The notes: generated by a model from the sequence alone, not told the origin. A DNA stretch of 64,000 nt from Nodosilinea sp. FACHB-131 (GCF_014695395.1 NZ_JACJOF010000042.1:1-64000); one strand, 5' to 3'. Numbered from the stretch's first letter, positions 27,704 through 36,914 are shown. Numbers and translations: made by a program.

Positions 27704-28563
27704 TACTTCATCACCTCCTGAATGACCTCTGCGGGGGTGGTCTCAGGAATGGACGTTGTAGGGACTCGCACTGGTGATTGTGCGCCAGGCAGATAGTACT
27801 CAACGTTTAAGACACCCTCCCGGAGGTTAGCGAGTGCCTGGAGCACCTCTGTTGCATCCTCATGCTGAGCTGAGAGAGGAAACATGGCGCGAACAGCAGC
27901 GTAGTAACGCGTAAGTCCCATCTGAATTTGGTAGATGGCAGGAAGGGGACGCCAATTGCCGTAGACGCCGTTACCAAGGCCTTCTGCAATGGTCACGTCC
28001 TTTCCCCCCGCAAACCCGATTGCGGCCCATTGGAGCCCCTCTGCTGCGTAGCGGAGGAGCACACACTGGTGGGGCTCTAAAATATCGCGGCAGTACTCAA
28101 GGTCAATTTGGGCGAGAGGATCAACGTTGACTAGGCGTCCCTCCTGCACCTCAGCTTTTGCGGCTGCAAGCAGTCTGAGCGACTCTTGGTTTAAAGGGTA
28201 TTCAAGGACTGAGGCAGTTTCCTTGGCGATCCACGCATCGTAGTGGCCAAGCACTTCGCTTAAAGCTACGGCGTAGTCTTCTTCTGAATACTCCCCATCA
28301 GTACGCATCGATGCGAGCCGTTCGGCGACAGCGAGCGGATCATCAGCGGCAAAGTCGTATGCTTCAAACGCTGGTGGGGTAATAAGTCTCTTTTCAGCGC
28401 GATAGCCTGTGACAGCGGTCACCGCGACTACCGCAAGAAGAAGCATCGCCGAAATGGGAGCGAGACGGGCAAATGGGCTTAAGTTTCTGTACCACCGCAG
28501 CAGGTGAAAGGTCCCCTGCCGATGGTGTGGCTGTGTGAGGAGGGAGGGAGGAGGAGGAGGCAT
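27703..28563 (-). CDS. Membrane protein of the ATPase module, 286 aa
   Basis: A proline-rich, basic N-terminus (about 1-30) precedes one hydrophobic segment (about 32-52, FARLAPISAMLLLAVVAVTA), and the rest (about 60-280) is a helical soluble domain rich in Ala and Glu. It contains ILEPHQCVLLRYAAEGLQWA, probably part of a helical bundle. One transmembrane helix followed by a large periplasmic or cytoplasmic domain suits a scaffold protein. The family is not recognised. Its stop overlaps the ATPase start. Confidence 0.7.
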   Translation of the reverse strand: MPPPPPSLLTQPHHRQGTFHLLRWYRNLSPFARLAPISAMLLLAVVAVTAVTGYRAEKRLITPPAFEAYDFAADDPLAVAERLASMRTDGEYSEEDYAVALSEVLGHYDAWIAKETASVLEYPLNQESLRLLAAAKAEVQEGRLVNVDPLAQIDLEYCRDILEPHQCVLLRYAAEGLQWAAIGFAGGKDVTIAEGLGNGVYGNWRPLPAIYQIQMGLTRYYAAVRAMFPLSAQHEDATEVLQALANLREGVLNVEYYLPGAQSPVRVPTTSIPETTPAEVIQEVMK

Positions 28564-28658
28564 GGTGGCAAAAGCATCCTGCGATGCATGACTTTCTTTA
28601 AGGGGTGCAGCGACAATTAACTAGCAGCAGTAGCATTTAAGGTGTGCGTGCGTGTCTG

Positions 28659-29132
28659 TCACACTCCAGCGATGGCTTTTGCGGTTGAAAAGCCTGTGAT
28701 GAGGGCGGTGCAGTCGATGACATCATCAAGGTTGATGCCAAACCCGGGTGAGTTCATATCAAATGCTCCAGGAGGGGCAGGCTCTTTTGCCTTCTGCTCT
28801 TTCCGGCGTTTGAGTTCAGCTCCGATAAGGGCTAGGTCAAGTTGCCCCACTTCGGCCTTCTCCAGAAAATCGCAGAACCTGACTACTTGGCGTTTGCGAT
28901 TTTCTACAACCGCTCCTGCAAAGCTATTTAATCGATCGTCACTTGAGCGCATCAGGGCCTGGGCAATGTGCTCAAAATCTTTGTGAGCAGAAAGGGCGGT
29001 CATAAGGGGATCGCTTTCTGAGTCATCTGTCACAGCAGCGTTAGGGGTACTAAACCCCTTCCCTCCTTTGGATTGAGTGGTCTTATTGTGCTGGGCGTTT
29101 AACAGTTCTTTTTCTTGTGTAGTTAGAGGCAT
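28659..29132 (-). CDS. Hypothetical helical protein, 157 aa
   Basis: The protein is hydrophilic and mostly helical (about 55-115), with a Pro/Gly-containing C-terminal part (GAFDMNSPGFGINLDDVIDC). There is no membrane segment and no known motif. Its start overlaps the upstream HTH gene's end by 10 bp. It is probably a cytosolic partner of the membrane module. Confidence 0.6.
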   Translation of the reverse strand: MPLTTQEKELLNAQHNKTTQSKGGKGFSTPNAAVTDDSESDPLMTALSAHKDFEHIAQALMRSSDDRLNSFAGAVVENRKRQVVRFCDFLEKAEVGQLDLALIGAELKRRKEQKAKEPAPPGAFDMNSPGFGINLDDVIDCTALITGFSTAKAIAGV

Positions 29133-29413
29133 GGGTAATTCTCCAGAAAGTTTATAAGGCGTTCTTGGGCGAGGGTAGCGTTACGTTCTTGTTCGATCGC
29201 ACGAGCGATGAACCAGATTTTTAGAACATCGCGTTCTGAGTACTTCCGGGGTTTTCCGGTGGGGTTCGGTGGAATAAGCGCAAGCGCCATCCACCGACTG
29301 AGCGTACTTTTGGTGATGCGGCGGCGAAGCCGCTTTGAGAGGGTGCGGATAAGCTCCTTGTACGAATAGGTAGGGGCTGTGGTGAGGGAGGAGGCTGTCG
29401 TCGTCCTTGTCAT
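29123..29413 (-). CDS. MerR-like helix-turn-helix regulator, 96 aa
   Basis: YSYKELIRTLSKRL and ITKSTLSRWM form a helix-turn-helix, followed by a wing-like GKPRKYSERDVLKIWFIARA segment, as in MerR or excisionase-type proteins. It is the first gene of the minus-strand run and lies next to inverted repeats at 29479-29577, so autoregulation of the run is likely. A strong AAGGAGAAGGAG lies a few bases before the ATG. Confidence 0.75.
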   Translation of the reverse strand: MTRTTTASSLTTAPTYSYKELIRTLSKRLRRRITKSTLSRWMALALIPPNPTGKPRKYSERDVLKIWFIARAIEQERNATLAQERLINFLENYPCL

Positions 29414-29478
29414 CTCCTTCTCCTTAGGGCAGAAGAGACTCTGTCGATTGAAAAGAGCGTGCGCGTCTTATGGGAAGG

Positions 29479-29577
29479 CCGGTTCTGCGGTTCCGCGACG
29501 GTTCTATGGAACCGGCTGATACGTTCCACAATAGCACAAGTTGTTCTGAATAAATTTAACTGAATGAAAAATTCAGT
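29479..29577. promoter_or_regulatory. Candidate operators between divergent genes
   Basis: Two inverted repeats lie between the HTH gene and the plus-strand gene: CCGGTTC...GAACCGG (29479-29515, with two further GGTTC units inside) and ACTGAAT-GAAAA-ATTCAGT (29559-29577). The first is a good candidate for the binding site of the adjacent HTH protein. Confidence 0.5.
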
Positions 29578-29690
29578 ATGTTGATTTTTTGTGTAGGGAA
29601 AGAACCAGTGGTGCTTCTATGGCACAATTTGTACCGATATTCCCGCTCGTACACCGAAATTCTGTCTGTTTCTCCTTCATTGATACATGC

Positions 29691-30197
29691 ATGGCTCGTC
29701 AAGTTCGGCTTAACTACATCTACGCAAGCTCTACGACCTGGGAGCGGTTTGACCTTGCCTGCGCTCAGTTAGGGTGGGCAAGGAAGTCACTCGTGCAGCA
29801 GTGCCTCCATGCGTTCTTTCACAAGCACCACAGCTTTTATCAAGAGGCGGCCATCGCCGATGCTGCGGCGCGGGAGATGGATGAAGCAGAGTACTACCGT
29901 ATTCTGCGGGATGGCTCTGAGGAGGAGCTTCAGCGGTATACCTTAGGACGGCCCGGGTTTGGGGTGACGCCGCTGGATCCGGTGCCGTTTAATCCATCCG
30001 GTACCGCTATTCAGCGAACCTACAACGTCATCACTATCAGTAACTACAACGCTGTGCTCTTAAAAGTGGCGCGTATTGTAGACACCGGCCCTATGGTGCA
30101 GCTAGTAAGCCGAATCATTGAGCAGCATTTTGAAGCGTACTGGGAGAAGAACTACCTTCCTCAAATTGAGCGAGACACGAACTGTTCTTTTCGTTGA
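29691..30197 (+). CDS. Hypothetical plasmid protein, 168 aa
   Basis: The start at 29691 (MARQVRLNYIYASSTTWERF) is chosen because the upstream in-frame extension has poor composition and no ribosome-binding site; the frame is open from 29589. The protein is soluble, mostly helical, with a Pro/Gly-rich middle (GRPGFGVTPLDPVPFNPSG) and a C-terminal helix. The N-terminus could be a ribbon-helix-helix-like part. Divergent from the membrane module. Confidence 0.55.
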   Translation: MARQVRLNYIYASSTTWERFDLACAQLGWARKSLVQQCLHAFFHKHHSFYQEAAIADAAAREMDEAEYYRILRDGSEEELQRYTLGRPGFGVTPLDPVPFNPSGTAIQRTYNVITISNYNAVLLKVARIVDTGPMVQLVSRIIEQHFEAYWEKNYLPQIERDTNCSFR

Positions 30198-30237
30198 ATG
30201 TCTATTCCGTTGTTGTTTCTGTTAGAGGCTATCTCAC

Positions 30238-30576
30238 ATGCAATCATCTACAGCCCCATCTCCCGCTACCTTGACTTCCGAGCGTGTACAGCTTGCCGTT
30301 GACGCGATTCTTTCGACACTTGGTGAGCCAAAGACCGCGCTCCATCGCGAAGCCTTAGAGGCCTTCCAACGCGAAGACTATCAAACCAACAAACGATTGG
30401 CCGCTACCAACCTTGGTGATTTCTACTGTAAGTCGCTTGGATACTTGGGTTCAGCGTTTAAACTTACTCCAAATACAGACACCATTCTGGCTGAGTCAGC
30501 CCGGGCAGCGGCGGACTTTGCTCGGGAGCGCATACTTGCTGAGCTGGGCGGGGCTATTGCCCAGGCGCTGGGGTAA
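30238..30576 (+). CDS. Hypothetical helical protein, 112 aa
   Basis: A short helical protein with an Ala-rich C-terminus (AESARAAADFARERILAELG) and no membrane segment or cysteine cluster. It follows the 168-aa gene by 41 bp and is probably co-transcribed with it. Function unknown. Confidence 0.6.
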   Translation: MQSSTAPSPATLTSERVQLAVDAILSTLGEPKTALHREALEAFQREDYQTNKRLAATNLGDFYCKSLGYLGSAFKLTPNTDTILAESARAAADFARERILAELGGAIAQALG

Positions 30577-30715
30577 TAATAGGCGCATGTAAACGGACTG
30601 TTGTCCTTTTTGTGGTTCACAAATGACCATAATCCACCTTTAAAGGCTTTTTTGCCGAACGTCTCGTTTCTGAAGCAAAGGTGAAACAACTGCGCCGTTG
30701 CTATTCCGGATCTTT

Positions 30716-30744
30716 CTCACCAGCGCATGACTACGCTGGGTGAG
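30716..30744. terminator. Strong hairpin between convergent genes
   Basis: CTCACCAGCG pairs with CGCTGGGTGAG across an 8-nt loop with one bulge. It lies between the ends of the genes at 30238 (+) and 30767 (-). No clean T-run follows, so it may be a bidirectional or factor-assisted terminator. Confidence 0.5.
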
Positions 30745-30766
30745 GAAGTGTCTCAACGCAGCTGCT

Positions 30767-31444
30767 TTAGCTATCCAGAACCAATCGCTTAAGGTTCTCC
30801 GCTGCGGTTGAAATGATCTGCAACTTGGCTGCGGCCTCTTCAGGATCCTCGATCTTTTGTATTGCTCTCTTCGCGTACCACATACTTACCCCAAGCGTCG
30901 CCGCAGAACATGTCAGGCCAAACCACCTCAGCGCAGCTCGTGCGGTCCGTATCTCGTCATCTGAAACGTCCATCGAACTCAGCTGCTTTGGGTGCATGAG
31001 CCGATTGCGGACCGTGACTGAACTCTTTAGGTCGCCCCATTCGTGGTCGCTAACACGTAGAACTGGCTCATAATCGAAAGCCCTCGCGTGGCATCCGAAT
31101 GCAAAGAGGAGGTTTGGCACGAAGCGTAGGTTCGCGGGAAGTTCTTGGATAACACCCCGCCCATCTATGCTCGGAGCAACCTCTGCCAGGACGTTCAGCT
31201 CCGACGCGGTAAAAACAACGGAGGCATCATCCTTGTACTGCTGCTGCTCGATCGCCTCCTGCTTAAACAGCCACACAGCCCCTTCGATACACGCAAACAT
31301 CGCGCGGATGTACTGACGCCTCTGCGTTGCAGATGTCACGATGCCAGACTGCGCGTTGCACGCATGCACGTCATTCCACAGAAGTGATAGGAATGACTCG
31401 CGTTCCGTCGGGACGAAGAGGTCGCTGTCCTGGTTTGAATGCAT
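30767..31444 (-). CDS. HEPN-like protein, 225 aa
   Basis: The soluble, mainly helical protein carries RNRLMHP (about residues 145-151), matching the R-x4-6-H signature of HEPN-superfamily RNases, placed after a helix and before another as in such domains. HEPN proteins often act as abortive-infection or toxin RNases. Near the C-terminus is a hydrophobic stretch (FGLTCSAATLGVSMWYA). It lies near the Argonaute operon across an IS5 insertion. The call is from one motif and helix layout only. Confidence 0.5.
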   Translation of the reverse strand: MHSNQDSDLFVPTERESFLSLLWNDVHACNAQSGIVTSATQRRQYIRAMFACIEGAVWLFKQEAIEQQQYKDDASVVFTASELNVLAEVAPSIDGRGVIQELPANLRFVPNLLFAFGCHARAFDYEPVLRVSDHEWGDLKSSVTVRNRLMHPKQLSSMDVSDDEIRTARAALRWFGLTCSAATLGVSMWYAKRAIQKIEDPEEAAAKLQIISTAAENLKRLVLDS

Positions 31445-31792
31445 GTCTCGATTGGGAAAGAATGATCACTTGGTTAGGGAACGAGAAATGTCTTCCTATC
31501 TGTTGATCTTATGACATGGGATTGCAGGACAGATCTCTTTTTAGCCTACGCTATGGGAGCTGTTTTACAGCCTCCTCGGTCTCTAAAACAGCCTTGTGGC
31601 TCCTTGCCTTGCCTCGTTGCGCTTAGTCAAAAGCGGAGCAATCAGGGGTGGGAAACAAGCTATGCTAACAATTCCGATTTTAGGCACTGGGTTAGTGCCA
31701 TTGTTGATTAGATGCAATCGAAATGGATTCTAGGGAATGGCTCGCTGATTGAGCAATGTATGTCGGCGATGACAACAACAACAATGGGTTTA
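31445..31792. other. Gap left of the insertion sequence
   Basis: A 348-bp gap between the HEPN-like gene and the IS5 element. I see no convincing frame in it; a short frame at 31511-31711 has no support. Confidence 0.4.
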
Positions 31793-32702
31793 AGAGGTCG
31801 TTTGAAAAGTCGGCTAAGTAGTAAAAAAGCTCACACGGTCTAGGCTGAGATTACTAAGACTACAGCCCCGTGAGAGCGATGAGTAAAGCCTACACCAGCA
31901 ATTTAACCCGTGACCAGTTTGAGTTGGAGCCCTTGCTGCCAGGGGCAAAGCCGGGGGGACGCCCGCGAAGTATCTGTATGTGGGCTGTGCTGAACGCCAT
32001 CTTCTATCTGGTGGCTCAGGGATGTAGTTGGCGGGATTTGCCCGGTGACTTTCCAGCTTGGCAAACGGTGTACACCTACTACCGCAGTTGGGTTAAAGAC
32101 GGTAGCTGGGACATGCTTCATCAGCGCCTACGAGGGTGGACCCGTACCGCCGCTGACCGACCGGAAAGTCCATCAGAAGTGATCCTCGATAGCCAAAGCA
32201 TCCCTACTGCACCGATGGTGCATCGCTCGGTTGGCTACGACGTCGCCAAAGCGACCAAAGGACGAAAGCGGCATCTCGTGGTCGATACCTTGGGCTTGAT
32301 GATGGCGGTTGTAGTCACGGCAGCCAGTGTCCCCGAACGGGCTGGCGGTCAACAGGCGCTGCAAAAGCTCCATCAGTTGGGTGAACAGGTCGCGCGGGTC
32401 TATCTCGTCTGGGTTGATGGCGGCTACAGCGGTCCCCGTTTTCTCCAATGGGTCATGGACACCTTGGGCTGGATTGTCCAGGTCGTCTTGCGACCTGAGG
32501 AATCGAAGGGCTTCGTCTTGCTCAAAAAACGCTGGGTGGTTGAGCGCACCTTTGGCTGGTGGCGCTGGTCGCGTCGCCTCGTTCAGGACTATGAGCAGCT
32601 GCCTGAAAACGCCGAAGCAATGCTCCAAATTGCCATGATTCGCATCATGCTCAGGCGCTTGGCCTAATTCGCTACTCCCCTACACCTTTTCAAACGCCCT
32701 CT
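31793..32702 (+). mobile_element. IS5-family insertion sequence
   Basis: Ends are imperfect inverted repeats, AGAGGTCGTTTGAAAAG on the left and its counterpart AGAGGGCGTTTGAAAAG on the right (read from outside), enclosing one transposase gene. No clear short target duplication is visible, which may reflect later rearrangement. It lies between the HEPN-like gene and the Argonaute operon and interrupts no obvious gene. Confidence 0.85.
31870..32667 (+). CDS. IS5-family DDE transposase
   Basis: The 265-residue protein is full length for the compact IS5 (IS1031-like) group. It has the N-terminal helix-turn-helix part with GCSWRDLPGDFPAWQTVY and the DDE catalytic residues in ILDSQSI (first Asp), VWVDGGYSG (second Asp) and VVERTFGWW (Glu). 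It should carry out cut-and-paste or copy-type DDE chemistry on the element's ends. An ATG at 31879 is an equally good start. The reading frame is intact. Confidence 0.93.
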   Translation: MRAMSKAYTSNLTRDQFELEPLLPGAKPGGRPRSICMWAVLNAIFYLVAQGCSWRDLPGDFPAWQTVYTYYRSWVKDGSWDMLHQRLRGWTRTAADRPESPSEVILDSQSIPTAPMVHRSVGYDVAKATKGRKRHLVVDTLGLMMAVVVTAASVPERAGGQQALQKLHQLGEQVARVYLVWVDGGYSGPRFLQWVMDTLGWIVQVVLRPEESKGFVLLKKRWVVERTFGWWRWSRRLVQDYEQLPENAEAMLQIAMIRIMLRRLA

Positions 32703-32802
32703 CAGAGGGGGTGCCGAAGTTGTGCAAATACGCAAGTTATGCTCCAACCTCATTTTTTATTTGCATAAATTGCCCCAAATTGCACGTTCGCTAATTTGAG
32801 GT

Positions 32803-34308
32803 CTATATGTAGAATTTGAAGTTGTGTCTGCGCTTCTCGACGGTTGGGTTTGAAATGAGTATTTCTCCTACTGCATCTGAAAACTTGACTGTCACTGGCT
32901 GTGATTCACCTAAACGACATGCATTGTAGTTCAGCTTAGTAAGTCCGAAGATGTCTTGCGCTACTCTCTCTATAATGGCATCGCCGTAGATGATGTCTAT
33001 TTTCAGAGGAACGGGTGTTTCCCATCCATCGTATGTTGCTAGCCTTGTTTTGAAACCGCTAGCCCAAAGGAACCCAGAACGTTCGGAGTTTTTTAGGAAA
33101 GACCCTCTCAAGAGCGGAGTCTTTTGGTCACCATACAAACGTAAACCTCCCCTTCTTTCTCGCCTCACTCTAATTCCGCTGAGCTTAATCCCTGATGGAC
33201 AGGCTTCCTTGTAGCCAGCGAACTCATCTGGACTGATATACGAACGTGAATGTAGAAAGATTTCTTTTAGCTCTTTCCCACCCAAGTCCTTATAGGTCTT
33301 TAATGTCCCTTCTAGTAACTTCTTAGCTGCTTGTCTAGATAGTTTAAACTGCTCCTTCTCTGATGAATACCATGGCCCAAAGTCGCCTAAAAAAACTATC
33401 CCATCACCGTTATTTAGAAACATCTGAGCCGCGCAACAAGCGGTTTTCTCATCCTCCGATCGTCTAAATGCAATTCCTATGTAGCAGACACCTTCTCTAG
33501 CGGTTACCAATCGCCAAGGCTTTCCACCACACTTGTAGTACAAGGCGGTAGAGATATTCCACATTCGATCTGATATAGGTGTTAGTTGTCTCTTTCCTTT
33601 CCTCGCCTTATCAGTTAGTTGTAGCGTTGATTCTCTAACAATTTGAATAGGAATTCCATATTCCATGGATCTCGCCTTTAGCTGTCTTCTGAAATCTGGT
33701 GAGAGATTGTAGACTTCTAGCGAAACATCAGAAAGTAGTTCCAGCTGACCTGTTTTTCTGGAGTTGATAGTCTTCCTCGATACCTTCTCTCCAGTTGCAT
33801 CTTGTACTTTCGATTTGGGACGACAGTTCTTATAAACTTCGTCTGGAACGACACATATGGCAACATTTGGTGTTGGGTCAAGCTTACTACTAGCAAGCTT
33901 GATCTCGTTTAGATAGTAGTCAACAACAGCGTTTGCTCTTTGATATTGATCGTGTGTTCGAGAAGCCGACGATAGCTCAGAAGCGCTGATAGCTCTCGTC
34001 CAATTAGGTTTCTCTGGCCAAGGTTTCGCAAAGGCAGCTTCAAAGCCAGGATAGGGGGGCCAGAGCCTTAGATTTGCTTCCTTTCCTTCTTCGCGCAGGA
34101 TAGCTGGCTGGTTAATTGCATCAAGCCATTGTTCTAGTAAGTCTAGTCCGTCGCCAGTCCCTATCGCTATGTACGACAGTCTAACAGAAGACGATTCATC
34201 AGCATCAAATGGCCCAAAAAGGGATAAGCCATCGTGAGGATCGCTTACTCTTTGACCATAGCGGAACTCGAGGCTAGGTTCGTCAAAAACGATTAGAGAG
34301 CCGATCAT
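32803..34308 (-). CDS. Short prokaryotic Argonaute (MID-PIWI)
   Basis: The 501-residue protein lacks PAZ and N domains and reads as a MID (about 130-255) plus PIWI (about 255-501) protein. PIWI-like landmarks are WRLVTAREGVCYIGIAF (about 264-280), GDGIVFLGDFGPWY (about 302), ELKEIFLHSRSYISPDEF and the C-terminal LNYNACRLGESQPVTVKFSD. In the first PIWI strand the catalytic aspartate position reads YIGIAF with Ala, consistent with an inactive slicer, as is usual for short Argonautes. It should bind guide and target nucleic acid and activate its partner. Its ATG overlaps the partner's stop codon (ATGA at 34305-34308), with GAGGAGGAAG as ribosome-binding site. Confidence 0.8.
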   Translation of the reverse strand: MIGSLIVFDEPSLEFRYGQRVSDPHDGLSLFGPFDADESSSVRLSYIAIGTGDGLDLLEQWLDAINQPAILREEGKEANLRLWPPYPGFEAAFAKPWPEKPNWTRAISASELSSASRTHDQYQRANAVVDYYLNEIKLASSKLDPTPNVAICVVPDEVYKNCRPKSKVQDATGEKVSRKTINSRKTGQLELLSDVSLEVYNLSPDFRRQLKARSMEYGIPIQIVRESTLQLTDKARKGKRQLTPISDRMWNISTALYYKCGGKPWRLVTAREGVCYIGIAFRRSEDEKTACCAAQMFLNNGDGIVFLGDFGPWYSSEKEQFKLSRQAAKKLLEGTLKTYKDLGGKELKEIFLHSRSYISPDEFAGYKEACPSGIKLSGIRVRRERRGGLRLYGDQKTPLLRGSFLKNSERSGFLWASGFKTRLATYDGWETPVPLKIDIIYGDAIIERVAQDIFGLTKLNYNACRLGESQPVTVKFSDAVGEILISNPTVEKRRHNFKFYI

Positions 34309-36119
34309 ACTTCCTCCTCGCCGTCGTCGTCATACATAGTGTCAAGGACTTCCTTTCTTCCTTTTTTGAATTCATCAAAGAGGGATTGATTGACAGAAAC
34401 TGATGTCTGAAATATCAGTGGTTCCGATTGCACTGCTATCGTATGTTGCGGTGATTTTCCAGTCGATATAAAACCATCTTCGTCAGCAAGGAACTGAAAG
34501 ACAGCTAAAGTTCGATAGAGCCAATGATGGTTCCACCAGTTTTGGCATAGACGTTTTCGTCTAGAAGCTATTTCTCTTCCCGCCAAAGGGTTGCCTTCTG
34601 TATCAGTTAGTCGATATCGAATCGTCAGAACTAGCGAGAACTGATCAAAAAGGTCTTGTCGGATTTTGAAGCTAGGAGCTAGAAAGTAGCAAAATCGTTC
34701 TGATCCACTAGGTTTCCAGTACTTTTGCTCTCCACAGCACTGAACTCTAGATTTTGTGCCATCAAGCTTAATGAAGCGTAGGTTATTATTCTTGACTAAA
34801 TTTTGTGGAAAGTATTGCAGGTCAGTCTCTGAGCAGTACTTCAATCCTTTCTGATAGCACTTGATGAAGATAGCTTTGCGGAGCAATTCAGAGATTACAT
34901 ATCCTGCTGGAGAACCGCTTATCTTAGAGTCTTTCGTCCATACGATAGGCTGGGTTCCTTCAATATTGAGTATGCTGCGAACATTCTCAGGGGGAGGCTG
35001 AAACGACAGTATTTCATTTCTGTTGAGTCGAAAAGCCCACTGCTCTTTGTAGTCGCTCAAATCCCTGTCTGCTATTTCGCTTGACAGCCGATACCGATAG
35101 ATCGTTTGTGGAATTTTGACAATTTTTAAGCAGTTAGAAACTACTAGAGATGTTTTTTTAAAGTTCAGAAATGACTCGTCGGCGAAGTTAACTCTTGATG
35201 CACTTACTTTTCCGGTTGGCAGGTCACAAGCGCAACCAGTTTTTTCAACTTGTTGAATTAGTTCTTGCCAGCCTTGTGCCCAGTTTGCAAACAAAATGGG
35301 TTTAATTGGTGAAATCATGGTAGTGATAGCTTGAAAACTACTATCTTCTACACACAATGGTATAAAGAAATTTGTGTTTCTTTGTTTGCCAATGCTGATG
35401 GCTAAACTTCTTTGAATAATCAGTTCTGGTTCATTTTCAATAGATGCAGAATAGAGGCCGATAAGGCAACAACACCTTTCCCTAATAATCGTCTCAAAGT
35501 CCTCGAAGGGAGAAGCATCCTTCGGCAACCCAAGTTGAGGGCTCCAGATATCATAGCCTTCAACTATCAATTTCTGCGCAAGCCATTTAGCTAATACCTG
35601 ATAAGCAGAGCTAAAGCTTATATAGATGTACTTGCTTCTTTCCTTATCTGCTAATCCTTTATCTACTTCTAGAAATTCTGGCGGAAAAATTGAGGGGTAT
35701 TTTGTCTTAAGGTGAGAGTGTTTAGCATCCAGTATGGCACTGAACCATTCCATCTCTCTTATCTCAAGTTTCCAACCGTACTGCTCACCGATCTTCTCCA
35801 CGGCTACATCTCTTTGAGTTGCTGATATCTTTGCCGTAGTTAAAAAGAATAGTACGTCGCATTTATGATTATGCTCATGGACTTTCTTCGCGTCTTGAGC
35901 AAGTTTTACCTGCCAATCGTCTCTGACACTATATGCGAAGACTGTCGAGATGCCGGTTGTTGTGCAGTTGTGAATAGCATCGCGGCCCTTGTCTTGGTAG
36001 CCCCCTAAAGGTTCTAGCAGTGGGTAACCTTCTAAAATCAGGAGACTATGACAGAGACGTTCGAATTCTTCATAATCTGAGAGCTCATCTAGACAATATC
36101 GCGTTAGGCTGGCTGCCAT
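34305..36119 (-). CDS. Nuclease-TIR-APAZ effector partner of short Argonaute
   Basis: The 604-residue protein has three parts. Residues about 12-150 resemble an Mrr-type restriction endonuclease fold: FERLC, then GGYQDKGRDAI (about 39-49) and VFAYSVRDDWQVK, where the usual QxK reads AYS. Residues about 163-290 resemble a TIR domain: SKYIYISFSSAYQVLAKWLA, GYDIWSPQLGL, CCLIGLYSASI, FFIPLCVED. Residues about 310-575 match an APAZ domain, the Argonaute-binding module. APAZ partners loaded with Argonaute usually deplete NAD (TIR) or cut DNA (nuclease) after sensing invading DNA; here both kinds of effector appear in one chain. It is the first gene of the two-gene operon. The ATG at 36119 gives a complete nuclease domain. 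Confidence 0.75.
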   Translation of the reverse strand: MAASLTRYCLDELSDYEEFERLCHSLLILEGYPLLEPLGGYQDKGRDAIHNCTTTGISTVFAYSVRDDWQVKLAQDAKKVHEHNHKCDVLFFLTTAKISATQRDVAVEKIGEQYGWKLEIREMEWFSAILDAKHSHLKTKYPSIFPPEFLEVDKGLADKERSKYIYISFSSAYQVLAKWLAQKLIVEGYDIWSPQLGLPKDASPFEDFETIIRERCCCLIGLYSASIENEPELIIQRSLAISIGKQRNTNFFIPLCVEDSSFQAITTMISPIKPILFANWAQGWQELIQQVEKTGCACDLPTGKVSASRVNFADESFLNFKKTSLVVSNCLKIVKIPQTIYRYRLSSEIADRDLSDYKEQWAFRLNRNEILSFQPPPENVRSILNIEGTQPIVWTKDSKISGSPAGYVISELLRKAIFIKCYQKGLKYCSETDLQYFPQNLVKNNNLRFIKLDGTKSRVQCCGEQKYWKPSGSERFCYFLAPSFKIRQDLFDQFSLVLTIRYRLTDTEGNPLAGREIASRRKRLCQNWWNHHWLYRTLAVFQFLADEDGFISTGKSPQHTIAVQSEPLIFQTSVSVNQSLFDEFKKGRKEVLDTMYDDDGEEEV

Positions 36120-36206
36120 GCTTGAGATAAACTAAAGTAGTTATTATGCACTATAACTCCTAAGAACTTTAGCACCTTAAAAGCCCAACAGTATTTACAG
36201 CTATCT

Positions 36207-36326
36207 TCAGTCTTCTCCTTGGGATAGCTGTAAGCGTTGACGAGCCGTTGCGATCGCGGATTCGAGGTGATCATTTCCCTGCTGGGTCAGTACAACACCT
36301 CGATAACGTTTCGGCGATTGGCTCAT
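36207..36326 (-). pseudogene. N-terminal fragment of a cyanobacterial STAND/NB-ARC-type protein
   Basis: ATG at 36326 opens 39 codons reading MSQSPKRYRGVVLTQQG..., then a stop at 36207. From memory, this N-terminus is typical of very large cyanobacterial NB-ARC/WD-repeat (STAND) proteins, where it continues through hundreds of residues. Here it ends early, so only the first exon-like block survives. Identity by pattern recall; a BLAST search is needed. Confidence 0.45.
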
Positions 36327-36914
36327 AGATTGGGTTGGGTAGATGACGACGTCAGAAATCGGGAACTTAAAGGAAACTTTTCGGCAACTTCTCCAATAGT
36401 AGGCGATCTTCCCGCAGCCCGATTTTGACCTGTAACGCTTATTTGCAGTGAGCTGGGGAGAATCGTGCCAAAAATCCTCTCAACTTTCTCTTAAGCCGCC
36501 GAAGATCCCTTGAAGCAAACGTAATGTGCCTGAACAGTAAGCCTATCCACCGCATTCGCAGAGACATTCCATTAACTGCTCAACTCCTTTCCTTTTTCCA
36601 ACAATGACTTCTGGCGTTGCTGATTCAGGGTATGAAGCGACGGCTCAAAGATTTGAAACTCATTCCGGATTTCGCAAATTCATACTGCCATTCAGCAACG
36701 CCGACTTCTCAACCTTCCAAGGTCGAGGCACCGTCAACCGCTTGGTGACAACCCAACATTCTGGACGAGTTCATTTTCAGGCTACCTACTAGCCAGCCTG
36801 CCTCTCCCCAACCACCACACTCAGCGAACTGCAACCCGGCGACCCGGTCGAAGTCGTCGGTCGAGAAGGACTGACACTCCTCGTTAAGCCCCTGCCCCAA
36901 CGGAGGGAATCATC

